Counted from the first letter of the stretch, positions 49,466 through 57,726 are shown. The stretch is 64,000 bases of DNA from Enterovibrio qingdaonensis (GCF_028683135.1 NZ_JAJUBB010000001.1:62001-126000), one strand, 5' to 3'. Translations and numbers: made by a program. The notes: a model not told the origin generated them from the sequence alone.

Positions 49466-51220
49466 ATGGAATTCACCTCAATCAACGCACTACTCGATGC
49501 CTACAAACAAAAACTGATTACGCCTGAGGAATACTTGAATCTGGCGTGGCGTAAAGCGAAAGCTGACGCGCATAACTGCTGGATAAGCGTGGTAAGTGAA
49601 GCACAATTAGACGGTTATATTAAGCGGCTTAACAGTGTTAACCCCAAATTTTTACCACTATACGGCGTACCATTTGCCGTTAAAGACAACATTGATTTAG
49701 CTGGATTACCGACGACCGCAGCGTGTGAGCCATTTTCCTACACGCCAGGTCAATCAGCATTCGTTGTTCAAGCCCTTATAGAAGCAGGTGCAGTGCCTCT
49801 GGGAAAAACAAACCTCGACCAATTTGCGACAGGTTTGAACGGAACACGAAGCCCTTATGGCGCGTGCAAAAACAGCATCGATCCCACGTATATCTCTGGT
49901 GGTTCAAGCTCTGGCAGTGCGGTTGCTGTCGCACTGAATCAGGCAATGTTTGCACTGGGAACCGATACGGCAGGATCGGGGCGAGTGCCCGCGGCGTTCA
50001 ATCAGCTTGTTGGCTTAAAAGCCAGTATTGGACGCCTAAGTTGTCGTGGCGTAGTACCAGCTTGTCGCTCGCTCGATTGCGTCACTTTGCTGGCCAATTC
50101 AGTTGAAGACATTCAGTATTTGCTGCCCATCGCCGGTCAATATGATCCGCAAGATGCGTATGCCAGAGACTTTGCCGAGGCAGAAATTGAGCCAGAGTAC
50201 ATGGCGAGTCTGCCGAGAATTGGGGTCCCTAACCAATCGCTGTTGTCTTTTTTTGGTAATGACGACTTCGAAGCGCGGTTTGATGCTGCCAAAAAGCAAT
50301 GCCAAAACCTCGGTGCAGAGCTTGTTGAGTTAGACTTTAAACACTTCCTCGACGCAGCAAAACTGCTGTATGACGGCCCTTGGGTAGCTGAGCGTTACGC
50401 TGCAATTCAAACGTTTTTTGATGAACACGAATCCCAATGTGAATCGTCCATTCAAGCGATTGTCAGTAGTGCGAGAAGCTTGTCTGCTGTTGATGCATTT
50501 GAAGCGCAGTATGAGCTTAAAGCTCTGAAACAAAAAGCGGATTCCATTCTGAGTAAGGTCGATGCCATTCTGATCCCAACGGCAGGGACTATCTATACGA
50601 TTGCCGAGATGCGAGATAATCCGATTGAGCTAAACACAAACCTTGGCTATTACACTAACTTCATGAATCTATTAGATTATGTGGCCATAGCCATTCCTGC
50701 GGATGAACGAGGCAAAGGCATGCCATTTGGCATTACTTTGTTTGGTGATAAGGGTTCGGAGCGAAAACTGTTGGCTCTGGCAGACGCTTATGAAAGCGAG
50801 CGAGCCTTTGATGTGATTGAGCCAGTACCAGAATCGATGCTGATCGCGGTGTGTGGTGCACACATGAAAGACTTGCCATTGAATCATCAATTAACTGACA
50901 GACAAGCCAGCTTTGTCGCGCAACGACAAAGTGCAGCCAATTACCGATTGTTTGCGTTAGCTGGAGAAGGCCCGAAACGACCAGGCATGGTCAAGGTAAC
51001 GGAAGGCGGCGTGAGTATCGCAATGGAGTTATGGGAAATGCCGATAGCTCGCTTAGGGGATTTTCTGGCAAACATCCCAAGTCCACTAGGACTCGGCAAA
51101 GTCGAACTTGATGATGGCACGCAAGTCACTGGATTTATCTGCGAGCAAGCAGGAACGGTTGGTGCCGTCGACATTTCCGAGTACGGAAGTTGGCGCACGT
51201 ATCAACGCCGTGAACCGTAA
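49466..51220 (+). CDS. atzF: Allophanate hydrolase
   Basis: Amidase-signature enzyme of 584 residues that hydrolyses allophanate to two NH3 and two CO2, the final step of urea or guanidine carboxylase pathways. Catalytic Ser-Ser-Lys elements: K73 in PFAVKDNIDLAG, GGSSSGSA at 145-152 and the Ser in GTDTAGSGRVPAA near 171. A C-terminal AH-C domain (about 465-584: LFALAGEGPKRPGMVKV, LWEMPIARLGDFLANIPSPLGLG) is present as in AtzF. It starts directly after the carboxylase stop and is the last gene of the operon. The IS element begins 274 bases later. Confidence 0.93.
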   Translation: MEFTSINALLDAYKQKLITPEEYLNLAWRKAKADAHNCWISVVSEAQLDGYIKRLNSVNPKFLPLYGVPFAVKDNIDLAGLPTTAACEPFSYTPGQSAFVVQALIEAGAVPLGKTNLDQFATGLNGTRSPYGACKNSIDPTYISGGSSSGSAVAVALNQAMFALGTDTAGSGRVPAAFNQLVGLKASIGRLSCRGVVPACRSLDCVTLLANSVEDIQYLLPIAGQYDPQDAYARDFAEAEIEPEYMASLPRIGVPNQSLLSFFGNDDFEARFDAAKKQCQNLGAELVELDFKHFLDAAKLLYDGPWVAERYAAIQTFFDEHESQCESSIQAIVSSARSLSAVDAFEAQYELKALKQKADSILSKVDAILIPTAGTIYTIAEMRDNPIELNTNLGYYTNFMNLLDYVAIAIPADERGKGMPFGITLFGDKGSERKLLALADAYESERAFDVIEPVPESMLIAVCGAHMKDLPLNHQLTDRQASFVAQRQSAANYRLFALAGEGPKRPGMVKVTEGGVSIAMELWEMPIARLGDFLANIPSPLGLGKVELDDGTQVTGFICEQAGTVGAVDISEYGSWRTYQRREP

Positions 51221-51494
51221 GTAAATTTGGTCGGGAGTCAAAGAATCAGATTCCCGCACCAAAACCCAATAATTCCCAGAGGACGAAGAAGCTGGCAGGA
51301 AACCACGTTTCGTGGCTGTTTCTTAATAAGCTGGTAATTATCTATTTTATGGTAAATAGATAATTACGTTTAATAGACTGAATTATTTGAAGAAAGAGGG
51401 TCATTACAGTAGAGAGTCACATTTCACGTAGCGGCATATCTCATTTAACATAATATACATAAAGCGTAGTTAAGGTGTTAGAACTCTTTAGTAG

Positions 51495-51523
51495 TGTCAT
51501 ATCTGAGCCCATTAGAAATGTCA
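51495..51523. repeat. Left terminal repeat of the IS
   Basis: Begins TGTCATATCTGAGC and ends in the shared core CATTAGAAATGTCA, facing the matching right end. Confidence 0.75.
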
Positions 51524-51567
51524 TGTTCAGCTAGGCTTTGGATCTTCTCCACAGCGGAGTTTTGAAC

Positions 51568-52881
51568 ATGCTGCTGACTATGACAGATAAAGAACTGCAC
51601 CGAATTCGGATGATCGAAAATGTCATTGACCGACGCCTATCTGGAACGCAAGCCGCACGACGCTTAGGTATTACTGCAAGACATCTATACCGTCTGGTGA
51701 GTCGCTACAAAACTGATGGAGCTGAGTCTCTATTGTCTGAACGCAGAGGAAAACCCAGTAACAGATCTTATCCAGATGAACTACGTTCACAAGTTATCGC
51801 CGTCATTCGTGAGCACTATTATGATTTTGGACCGAAGTTGGTCTCGGAAAAGCTTTCACATCTTCATGCAATTCACCTTGCCGTCGAGACCCTTCGCCGT
51901 TGGATGACGGCTGCCGGTATTTGGGTTCCTCACTCGCAACGCAAGCCCAGAATTTATCAACCACGTCAGCGTAGAGACTGTCTAGGTGAACTCATTCAAA
52001 TTGACGGCTCTCATCATGATTGGTTTGAAGGCAGAAGCCCAAAGTGTTGCCTTTTGGTCTTTATTGACGATGCCACGGGTAAACTAATGCACCTACACTT
52101 TAGTGAGACTGAATCTACCTTTGACTATTTAGCAGCAACTCGACGCTACATTGAACTACACGGCAGGCCTGTCGCTTTCTATAGTGATCGCCACACCATT
52201 TTCCATGTCAGCAAGCGTGATGCACATACCGACCGAATTACACAATATGGACGAGCTCTACAAGAGCTCAACATAGAACTCATTTGTGCAAATTCGAGCC
52301 AAGCAAAAGGACGTGTTGAACGTGCAAACAAAACCCTTCAGGACAGACTGATCAAGGAAATGCGTCTGGAAAAGATCAATACGATTGAGGAAGCGAACGG
52401 ATGGCTGCCCTACTTCATCGCTGACTTTAACGACCGCTTTGCCAAGGTGCCTAAATTTCCGAAAGATTTGCACAGGCCTTTCGTTGGTGATGCTTGTGAT
52501 ATGGATGATACCTTTGCTTGGCACGACACGCGTGTGCTATCGAAGTCCTTGACCTTCCAATATGACAAAGTGTTGTATTTGGTAGAACCAACCGAAGAGA
52601 ATAGCCGCCTGGCCGGCGAAACAGTCAAGGTGCTTGACTACCCAGACGGACGCATCGCTGTTATGTACGGCGATCGATCACTCGATTGTCAGGTATTTGA
52701 CAAGCTGGCAGAAGTAGATCAAGGGCAAATTGTAGAGAACAAACGTCTTGGAGCGGTCCTGTCATTTGCTCAACAGAAACAAGATGAAATGGATCGTGCT
52801 GACCAGCGCTCACGGAGCAAGAAAATGCCGAAGCGACGAGCACAAATACGGGCTCTTGGACGAAACCCGGCTTTAGATTAA
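51568..52881 (+). CDS. IS1202/ISNCY-family transposase
   Basis: DDE transposase of 437 residues. N-terminal HTH region (GTQAARRLGITARHLYRLVSRY), HTH-like second domain, then an RNase H-fold catalytic core with D in ELIQIDGSHHDWF, D in VAFYSDRHTIF and E in KGRVERANKTLQDR. The C terminus is basic (RSRSKKMPKRRAQIRAL). The gene appears intact, so the element may be active. Start ATG 51568 follows GCGGAG; a TTG at 51538 would add ten residues. Confidence 0.9.
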   Translation: MLLTMTDKELHRIRMIENVIDRRLSGTQAARRLGITARHLYRLVSRYKTDGAESLLSERRGKPSNRSYPDELRSQVIAVIREHYYDFGPKLVSEKLSHLHAIHLAVETLRRWMTAAGIWVPHSQRKPRIYQPRQRRDCLGELIQIDGSHHDWFEGRSPKCCLLVFIDDATGKLMHLHFSETESTFDYLAATRRYIELHGRPVAFYSDRHTIFHVSKRDAHTDRITQYGRALQELNIELICANSSQAKGRVERANKTLQDRLIKEMRLEKINTIEEANGWLPYFIADFNDRFAKVPKFPKDLHRPFVGDACDMDDTFAWHDTRVLSKSLTFQYDKVLYLVEPTEENSRLAGETVKVLDYPDGRIAVMYGDRSLDCQVFDKLAEVDQGQIVENKRLGAVLSFAQQKQDEMDRADQRSRSKKMPKRRAQIRALGRNPALD

Positions 52882-52948
52882 GGGAAATCACATCCCAATT
52901 GCTGCCGTCTACTATCCAATACCTTTCACCTACTCGTATCCCAAACAG

Positions 52949-52978
52949 TGACATTTCTAATGAGCAGGAAATAGGACT
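52949..52978. repeat. Right terminal repeat of the IS
   Basis: Reads TGACATTTCTAATG then a weaker outer part, the inverse of the left end core. Confidence 0.75.
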
Positions 52979-53171
52979 TCTTAAAAGAGGTTTGACATAA
53001 GGGTTGGGTTTTAACATCCATCGAGATGGCCTGATTTACGCTAACCCTTGTGTCTCTATGCTTTGCCGTGGCTTTCTAAGTTGGTGCTCCCACAGTGCTG
53101 TTTGTGTGCTGTGGGAATTTATCGCGTTCACCGATTGTATCGCGCGGAGATTTTAAATGTCGAATGCTGCT

Positions 53172-53588
53172 TTATGGCTGCGGTCCAAAGTACGCCATGA
53201 TCTCTGCTGTCGTCATTTCTTTGGTTTCGTTGCTGAAGCAGTAATAACTTGGTCGTGCATCACTGAAGTACTGCATGTCCATTTCCAAGCCTGGTAAGTC
53301 TGCAAATAAACCTACTGGCATGTTGTACTCGCCGGTCGCTTTGAATTTGTAGAACAAATGCGTGCCGCATTGGCTACAGAATCCACGAGACGCCCAGCTT
53401 GATGATTCGCACATGGTGATCTTTTCTTCACCTTCAATCTGAACCTTGGTTCCGCACTTCACCGCAAAATACGGCGCGCCGCCCCAAGCACGGCATGACT
53501 GACAATGGCAAACGGTAAACTTTGGATTGATGTCTTCTGCGGTAATCTTTACCTGCCCACACAGGCAGCTTGTCTTTGAATGCGCCAC
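53172..53588 (-). CDS. GFA (glutathione-dependent formaldehyde-activating)/CENP-V family protein
   Basis: Zinc-binding protein of 138 residues with the GFA fold: cysteines at C8, C10 (SCLCGQVKI), C27, C29 and C32 (TVCHCQSCR) and the later pair in CSQCGTHLF. Most bacterial members have no defined substrate; GFA itself condenses glutathione and formaldehyde. The start is GTG 53588 preceded by AGGGAAT. A perfect SOS-type palindrome lies 56 bases upstream, so DNA-damage induction is possible. Confidence 0.88.
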   Translation of the reverse strand: MAHSKTSCLCGQVKITAEDINPKFTVCHCQSCRAWGGAPYFAVKCGTKVQIEGEEKITMCESSSWASRGFCSQCGTHLFYKFKATGEYNMPVGLFADLPGLEMDMQYFSDARPSYYCFSNETKEMTTAEIMAYFGPQP

Positions 53589-53643
53589 GTTTAATTCCCT
53601 AGATTGAAGTAATGGTCACTACTTCAGAACTTAGCATACATAA

Positions 53644-53659
53644 CTGTATATATATACAG
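53644..53659 (-). promoter_or_regulatory. LexA-type SOS box upstream of the GFA gene
   Basis: CTGTATATATATACAG matches the CTGT-N8-ACAG consensus exactly, inside a perfect 28-base palindrome (53638-53665). It lies just upstream of a possible extended -10 (TGTATGCT on the minus strand) for the GFA gene. Confidence 0.8.
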
Positions 53660-53898
53660 TTATGTGTTTGGGGTGTGATTCGAGTGACTTCTTTTAGCCT
53701 GTTCCACGATTTAAAGGGATGTGACGGCGTCATTGAAAACCGCCTGTTCAGCCTGGCAATAAACGTATGTCACTGGGCTATGGATACCAAGCAGAGAAAA
53801 ATTGAAATAATTTGGCGCGACCCTGTCAGTATTTGGATAATATATTCAATATAAACAGTATGTTATGATTCCCCCCTCAACGATAAGAAAGGAAAAGC

Positions 53899-54177
53899 AT
53901 GAAAATTAGAATGATCCTATTGAATGGCAAAAGTGTACGAATCTTGGAGGGGTATAATGATAGTGTTGTTGTTAATACTCAAGATGTGCATTTGGCATTA
54001 GGGCTACCTTTGGAAATCATGGAATTACCGTGCTCTGATTTTACGGAAGTCATGCGTTTAGCGTTACCTCTTAATTTGATAGAGAGCGTATTTGATGCTT
54101 TCGAAGGAGTTAATATCAATCACTCTGTAGGTGCCTTATTTCCAAAGACAGACTTTGATTGGAGCAATTTGAGTTAA
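53899..54177 (+). CDS. Hypothetical protein
   Basis: Unrecognised soluble protein of 92 residues with no signal peptide, rich in Leu and Val, with two methionine/leucine helices (LALGLPLEIMEL, EVMRLALPLNLIESVFDAF). AAGGAAAAGC precedes the ATG. AT-rich region. A terminator follows at 54239. No neighbour suggests a role. Confidence 0.6.
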   Translation: MKIRMILLNGKSVRILEGYNDSVVVNTQDVHLALGLPLEIMELPCSDFTEVMRLALPLNLIESVFDAFEGVNINHSVGALFPKTDFDWSNLS

Positions 54178-54238
54178 ACACAGCCCTTGCCAACGCGAGC
54201 TTTCAATAAACTAACTCCTATGCAGGTCGATAATGAAA

Positions 54239-54262
54239 AAAGCTCGGTGTAGACCGAGCTTT
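54239..54262 (-). terminator. Terminator, stronger on the minus strand
   Basis: Stem AAAGCTCGGT/ACCGAGCTTT with loop GTAG. On the minus strand a run of T follows directly; on the plus strand the T-run is interrupted. It would end transcription of the small membrane peptide gene to its right and can also serve the gene to its left. Confidence 0.8.
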
Positions 54263-54331
54263 CATTTTTGATGATTTAGTGCTCACTGGCATTTTTCATT
54301 TCAAGCCGCCGGAGAAGTTGGTGATGTTCGC

Positions 54332-54439
54332 TCAACGCACATCGACTTTCAGTGCGATGACTGTCAGCACGAACGACAGCAAACCCGTTGCAGCCGATGC
54401 GCCAATGATAGCGAGTAAAACCTTGTCCTCGTCATGCAC
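54332..54439 (-). CDS. Small single-pass membrane peptide (35 residues)
   Basis: Found by reading the minus strand: a GTG start (54437-54439) with GGGAG nine bases upstream opens a frame of 35 residues, MHDEDKVLLAIIG then ASAATGLLSFVLTVIALKVD. It has an acidic N terminus and one hydrophobic helix of about 24 residues, with a basic C terminus. A strong minus-strand terminator lies about 70 bases downstream of the stop. A second short frame (SEHHQLLRRLEMKNASEH) follows in another frame and ends just before that terminator, so the gene may be frameshifted from a longer protein. Function unknown. Confidence 0.5.
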   Translation of the reverse strand: MHDEDKVLLAIIGASAATGLLSFVLTVIALKVDVR

Positions 54440-54581
54440 ATACCAGATCTCCCTACCCTAAATCTCCTTTTATTCTGCAACTTTACATTCCAATACTGCT
54501 CAGTGACATGCGTCGCAGCGCGGGCGTACACTCCAACTGTCTCAAAAATAAAAACAAATACTGATACAAATGGAGTTTCTT

Positions 54582-54959
54582 ATGAAAACTAAATACTGCG
54601 CTATTGCCCTGATCCTGGGTTCTTCACTGCTTAATCCTGCTTTTGCTGCAACGAACACTCAAACTACGGCAACCGTACAGGCAACATCGTCCGTTTCTAA
54701 TGTATTGAACGCAAACGCTGCGATGGATGACCAAAACGTTGTGCTGACTGGCTACATCGTTGATTCTCTTGGCAATGAAATGTACACCTTCAAAGATTCA
54801 ACAGGCATGATTACCGTTGAAATCGATGATGAGGATATGGCGGCGATCGACGTAGATGCCACCACGCAAGTTGTGCTTGTGGGTGAAGTCGATGTTGAGC
54901 CTAACGCGAATACGATTGCGGTAGATAACATTCTTCTTGCGAATAATCCAAATGATTAA
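54582..54959 (+). CDS. Periplasmic BOF (YgiW/NirD-like OB-fold) protein
   Basis: Exported protein of 125 residues with a signal peptide (CAIALILGSSLLNPAFA, cleavage near 22) and an OB-fold domain of the BOF/YgiW-YdeI type (VVLTGYIVDSLGNEMYTFKDSTGMITVEIDDEDM, in pieces). Relatives are envelope stress proteins in enterobacteria (YgiW, VisP). ATG 54582 follows GGAG; a start at 54570 would add four residues. Overlaps the outer-membrane gene by eight bases. Confidence 0.85.
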   Translation: MKTKYCAIALILGSSLLNPAFAATNTQTTATVQATSSVSNVLNANAAMDDQNVVLTGYIVDSLGNEMYTFKDSTGMITVEIDDEDMAAIDVDATTQVVLVGEVDVEPNANTIAVDNILLANNPND

Positions 54960-55602
54960 GAAGGCTCTAATTGCGCTACCAGCATTGGTAATGTCTACAG
55001 CTGTTATGGCGCAACCCTATGTATCTCTTGGTTATGGATACAACGCGTTGTCTCATGACAATTCAGTTGCATTCAGTGATGGAACCTCCCTCACGCCAGA
55101 TAGCTCTGACAGCATTTGGTCTGGAAGCGTAGGCTATCGCTTTGACAATGACTTTGGCCTTGAACTTGGCTATCGCCAATTTAATGCCGACGCGTCGCGC
55201 AGCAAGGTTGTCAGCGTTGTTCAAAATACACAAACGGAAGACGAATGGAGTGCTGATTTGAAAGCAAAACAATTCGTTGTGATGCCTGTGTACTTCCACG
55301 ATGTGAATGACAAATTGCGTCTAAAAGGCGGGTTGGGCCTAACGTATACCAAATACAAAACCACGGGTTCGGTATCTCGAGAAACAGAAAATGAAGTGAC
55401 TGATACGGAGTCTTCTGTCTCTCACCCAAGCATTTCGGTGTCCAACGGATATAAAACCGAAAACAGTGTGGGCCTAGCCCTGAACGTGGGCACGGAGTAT
55501 GAGGTTTATAATGGACTCTACCTCGGAGCTAACGCTGGGTTCACGTTTGATGACGTGGCTAACAATACTCAGTTGCTAGGTACTGTCGCTTACTATTTCT
55601 AA
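54952..55602 (+). CDS. Outer-membrane beta-barrel protein
   Basis: Porin-like outer-membrane protein of 216 residues. Signal peptide KKALIALPALVMSTAVMA followed by alternating-hydrophobic strands (PYVSLGYGYNALSHD, SGSVGYRFDNDFGLELGYRQF, FVVMPVYFHDV, LRLKGGLGLTYTKYKTTG, VGLALNVGTEYEVYNGLYLG) and a C-terminal aromatic residue (VAYYF). The barrel is of the small OmpA-like/OmpW-like size. ATG 54952 overlaps the stop of the BOF gene and no independent ribosome site is visible, suggesting translational coupling; a start at 54937 would add five residues. Confidence 0.85.
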   Translation: MIKKALIALPALVMSTAVMAQPYVSLGYGYNALSHDNSVAFSDGTSLTPDSSDSIWSGSVGYRFDNDFGLELGYRQFNADASRSKVVSVVQNTQTEDEWSADLKAKQFVVMPVYFHDVNDKLRLKGGLGLTYTKYKTTGSVSRETENEVTDTESSVSHPSISVSNGYKTENSVGLALNVGTEYEVYNGLYLGANAGFTFDDVANNTQLLGTVAYYF

Positions 55603-55979
55603 TATTAATGACCCGCTCGCAGCGGGTCATTTTTCTGGTCACTTGTTCCCTCTCCTTCGTACCCCAACCCACTTATCCCTATGTTTTGTAAGTAAACCAA
55701 CTGACTTTTATGTTTGTTTAATTAGGCATTTTAAAGTATGAGCTTTCGCACATAAGCGTAGGCAATTTGTACAATGCTTTGCTGCATTAAAGAGAATCCA
55801 TCGAAAAGATGGGTGTCGTAAGGCCGTTTCCAGTCAAAAAATGCAGCAACTTTCGATATTCTCGCACCGTGCTCTCTATTCAGGCGTATGCCTAAAGATA
55901 TTTGAAACCAAGGTTAGTTTCGATGCAGTTGTCGGTGAGGACACCATTTAACCATTTCAATTGATAAGGGACTAAACCA
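55603..55979. other. Intergenic upstream of the carbonic anhydrase gene
   Basis: Beyond the terminator, about 345 bases lack a convincing frame. Presumably the promoter of the carbonic anhydrase gene. A single TGTACA site lies near 55769 but has no 18-bp-spaced partner. Confidence 0.4.
55608..55634 (+). terminator. Terminator after the outer-membrane gene
   Basis: Ten-base perfect stem ATGACCCGCT/AGCGGGTCAT with loop CGC and a run of T. Confidence 0.92.
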
Positions 55980-56837
55980 ATGAAAGCTAGCAACCTTTGC
56001 CTTATTACACTGGCGATGACGGCGTCGTTTGGCGTATTGGCGAAAGACGCACAGATCGCCGTTTCAGACAAGGTGATCTCAGAGCAACGTGAAGAGTTGG
56101 CGGAAAATACTGAGGGCGAAGGATTCGGCCCGCAATCTCCGCGTGATATCGACTCAGTCGGTGGAAATAACGCAGTGGTATTCAGTGCTGCGCCGTCTTA
56201 CACCGAAATGAACCTGTGTAATATCCATTTCCATAAAAACGCGGAACATAAAGGTGGCGAGTTTACGACATACGCGGGCAACGGCGATGGCGAAGGTTAT
56301 CAAACTGGTTATAAGTACTCTGGAACGTTAACCGATGCCGAATTGATGCCAACAAGCGGGAAGATTTGCCCAAGCAAACATGGTGGTCTGATGCCTGGTG
56401 ACACCATTGAGGTGCATTATGTTCACTCAACTGCTCAGGTTTCCCCAGGCCCGACACTTGGTGCCTGTCTGAACGATGCCAATAAGAACCCGCAACTGCG
56501 TGTCGAAACTCAGGTGTACGTATTGGTGAATGACAAAAATGCGTATGACTTTGAAACACTGACTGAACATGAAGTGCAAGACGGCGTGCACCAAGCCGTG
56601 AGCATTCCTGTGAATACAGGGAAACCGATTCAGTATGCAGGCTCTACAACTGGCCCAAGTTATAACGAAGCGGGCTCGCCGTTTCAGGTTACGTGGAGCG
56701 TTCGCCCTAAAGTGGCCAAGGTAAATATTGAGACTGTCGGGGAATGGTGTGAAGGCAATGCGTTTGATGAAGACCATGCGCATGGCGTACGAAACCTTGT
56801 CGTGAACAAGGATCTTTTGTCTGAAATAGCTCGCTGA
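55980..56837 (+). CDS. Delta-class-type carbonic anhydrase
   Basis: Exported protein of 285 residues with a signal peptide (LCLITLAMTASFGVLA, cleavage near 21). The core resembles the delta-class/putative carbonic anhydrase family (FSAAPSYTEMNLCNIHFHKNAEHKGGEF in two parts), with the zinc-ligand candidates H83, H85 and H90 in CNIHFHKNAEH, plus paired cysteines. The class is best known from marine diatoms and dinoflagellates and occurs in marine bacteria. Periplasmic hydration of CO2 is the expected role. The gene is monocistronic. Confidence 0.8.
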   Translation: MKASNLCLITLAMTASFGVLAKDAQIAVSDKVISEQREELAENTEGEGFGPQSPRDIDSVGGNNAVVFSAAPSYTEMNLCNIHFHKNAEHKGGEFTTYAGNGDGEGYQTGYKYSGTLTDAELMPTSGKICPSKHGGLMPGDTIEVHYVHSTAQVSPGPTLGACLNDANKNPQLRVETQVYVLVNDKNAYDFETLTEHEVQDGVHQAVSIPVNTGKPIQYAGSTTGPSYNEAGSPFQVTWSVRPKVAKVNIETVGEWCEGNAFDEDHAHGVRNLVVNKDLLSEIAR

Positions 56838-56913
56838 TAGCTTATCGCATATAGGGCGCATCGAAGGTCTTCTGCGCCCTATTCTTCCTCAACTCTCTCC
56901 TTACTAAACTCCG

Positions 56914-57141
56914 CTACGTCTTCTCGCTTTCGTTCCTGACTAACGTCATCACGGTATGGGCACTCACAAAGTGGTCTAACTTATGTGTTTGAATCCACCA
57001 CGTGGCCGCTTCCATCAAAAGCTCTGGATCGTCGTTCTTGTTGGCAAAAAATGCATAGAAAGAGACGTTAACCTTATCGCCTTTGGTGTCGATTTTCTTT
57101 TGGCAGACGTCTAAGACTTTTTTGCGCAGTGACGCTCTCAT
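56914..57141 (-). CDS. DUF6500-type small protein, SOS-box linked
   Basis: Protein of 75 residues, soluble and helical (RKKVLDVCQKKIDTKGDKVNVSFYAFFANKNDDPELLMEAATWWIQTH, in pieces), matching by eye a small family annotated DUF6500. Function unknown. AAGGAAAC precedes the ATG. A CTGT-N8-ACAG box lies 31 bases upstream of the start, so LexA control is likely. Confidence 0.7.
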   Translation of the reverse strand: MRASLRKKVLDVCQKKIDTKGDKVNVSFYAFFANKNDDPELLMEAATWWIQTHKLDHFVSAHTVMTLVRNESEKT

Positions 57142-57171
57142 TTTGCTGTTTCCTTAATAACTCCTTTTGTA

Positions 57172-57187
57172 CTGTATATAAACACAG
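57172..57187 (-). promoter_or_regulatory. LexA-type SOS box upstream of the DUF6500-type gene
   Basis: CTGTATATAAACACAG matches CTGT-N8-ACAG. It lies 31 bases upstream of the minus-strand start at 57141 and 131 bases from the plus-strand gene at 57319, so the minus-strand gene is the likely target. Confidence 0.78.
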
Positions 57188-57318
57188 TTACCCATAAAAA
57201 CGCCACTTATCCTTTATGATCGAGGTTGGCTTTCTGCAAATTGACGTTTCATAGCCTTGTAATTTCAACGCGTTTTGGCAAAGGTACGTGTACTAATAAA
57301 CAAAAATAATGGATTGCT

Positions 57319-57726
57319 ATGTCAGGTATTGTCGATTTGGATGCGCTTTTACGAACAATGAAACCAGAATTAGAGTCGTATGAAGTGGTATTCTGTACTG
57401 TAGAAGGAAAATTAAAGGATTACATCGAACTAGCCCCGCTAGCGACGTTTCAAGAAGCCGAGGGTTTAACGCTGGTATTAAGCAAGGCGATGGCTGACAG
57501 CGCAAAACTGCCTTATGACGGTGTGTTTAAAAAAATCACCTTAACCGTTCATTCAAGCTTAGAGGCCGTTGGGCTGACGGCGGCTGTGTCTACCAAGCTT
57601 GCAGAAAGAGGCATAAGTGCAAATGTGATTGCGGCGTTTTACCATGATCATGTCTTTGTGCCTGCAGATAAGGCGGAAATGGCACTTTCTGCATTGTTGG
57701 ATTTTGAAAAGCGTCAGCTGCACTGA
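57319..57726 (+). CDS. ACT-domain protein (ACT_3/ACT_7 type)
   Basis: Cytoplasmic protein of 135 residues with the tandem ACT-like organisation of the former DUF2241 family: YEVVFCTVEGKLKDYIELAP, GLTLVLSKAMAD, FKKITLTVHSSLEAVGLTAAVSTKLAERGISANVIAAFYHDHVFVP (in pieces). ACT domains bind amino acids; the ligand and partner here are unknown. The ribosome site is weak. It stands alone between intergenic regions. Confidence 0.85.
   Translation: MSGIVDLDALLRTMKPELESYEVVFCTVEGKLKDYIELAPLATFQEAEGLTLVLSKAMADSAKLPYDGVFKKITLTVHSSLEAVGLTAAVSTKLAERGISANVIAAFYHDHVFVPADKAEMALSALLDFEKRQLH

Larger units (their letters stand above)
51495..52978 (+). mobile_element. IS1202/ISNCY-like insertion sequence
   Basis: Insertion sequence of about 1.48 kb with one transposase gene. 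The ends are imperfect inverted repeats (51495-51523 and 52949-52978) sharing the core CATTAGAAATGTCA, with a weaker outer part (TGTCATATCTGAGC against AGTCCTATTTCCTGC). A clear target duplication is not visible, and the outer ends may lie a few bases either side. It sits between the allophanate hydrolase gene and the GFA gene without interrupting either. Confidence 0.82.

Noticed and set aside
51480-52995. Possible imperfect target duplication around the IS (AGAACTCTTTAGTAG and AGGACTTCTTAAAAG)
   Set aside because: About a third of positions differ and the right copy overlaps the terminal repeat, so it is not a convincing duplication.
53612-53854. Plus-strand frame of 80 codons
   Set aside because: It runs through the SOS palindrome, lacks a convincing ribosome site at its first ATG, and its composition is not protein-like. 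A shorter GTG start after the box could not be supported either.
54279-54461. Plus-strand frame of 60 codons
   Set aside because: It is the complement of the better minus-strand membrane peptide frame and has no ribosome site or terminator in its direction.
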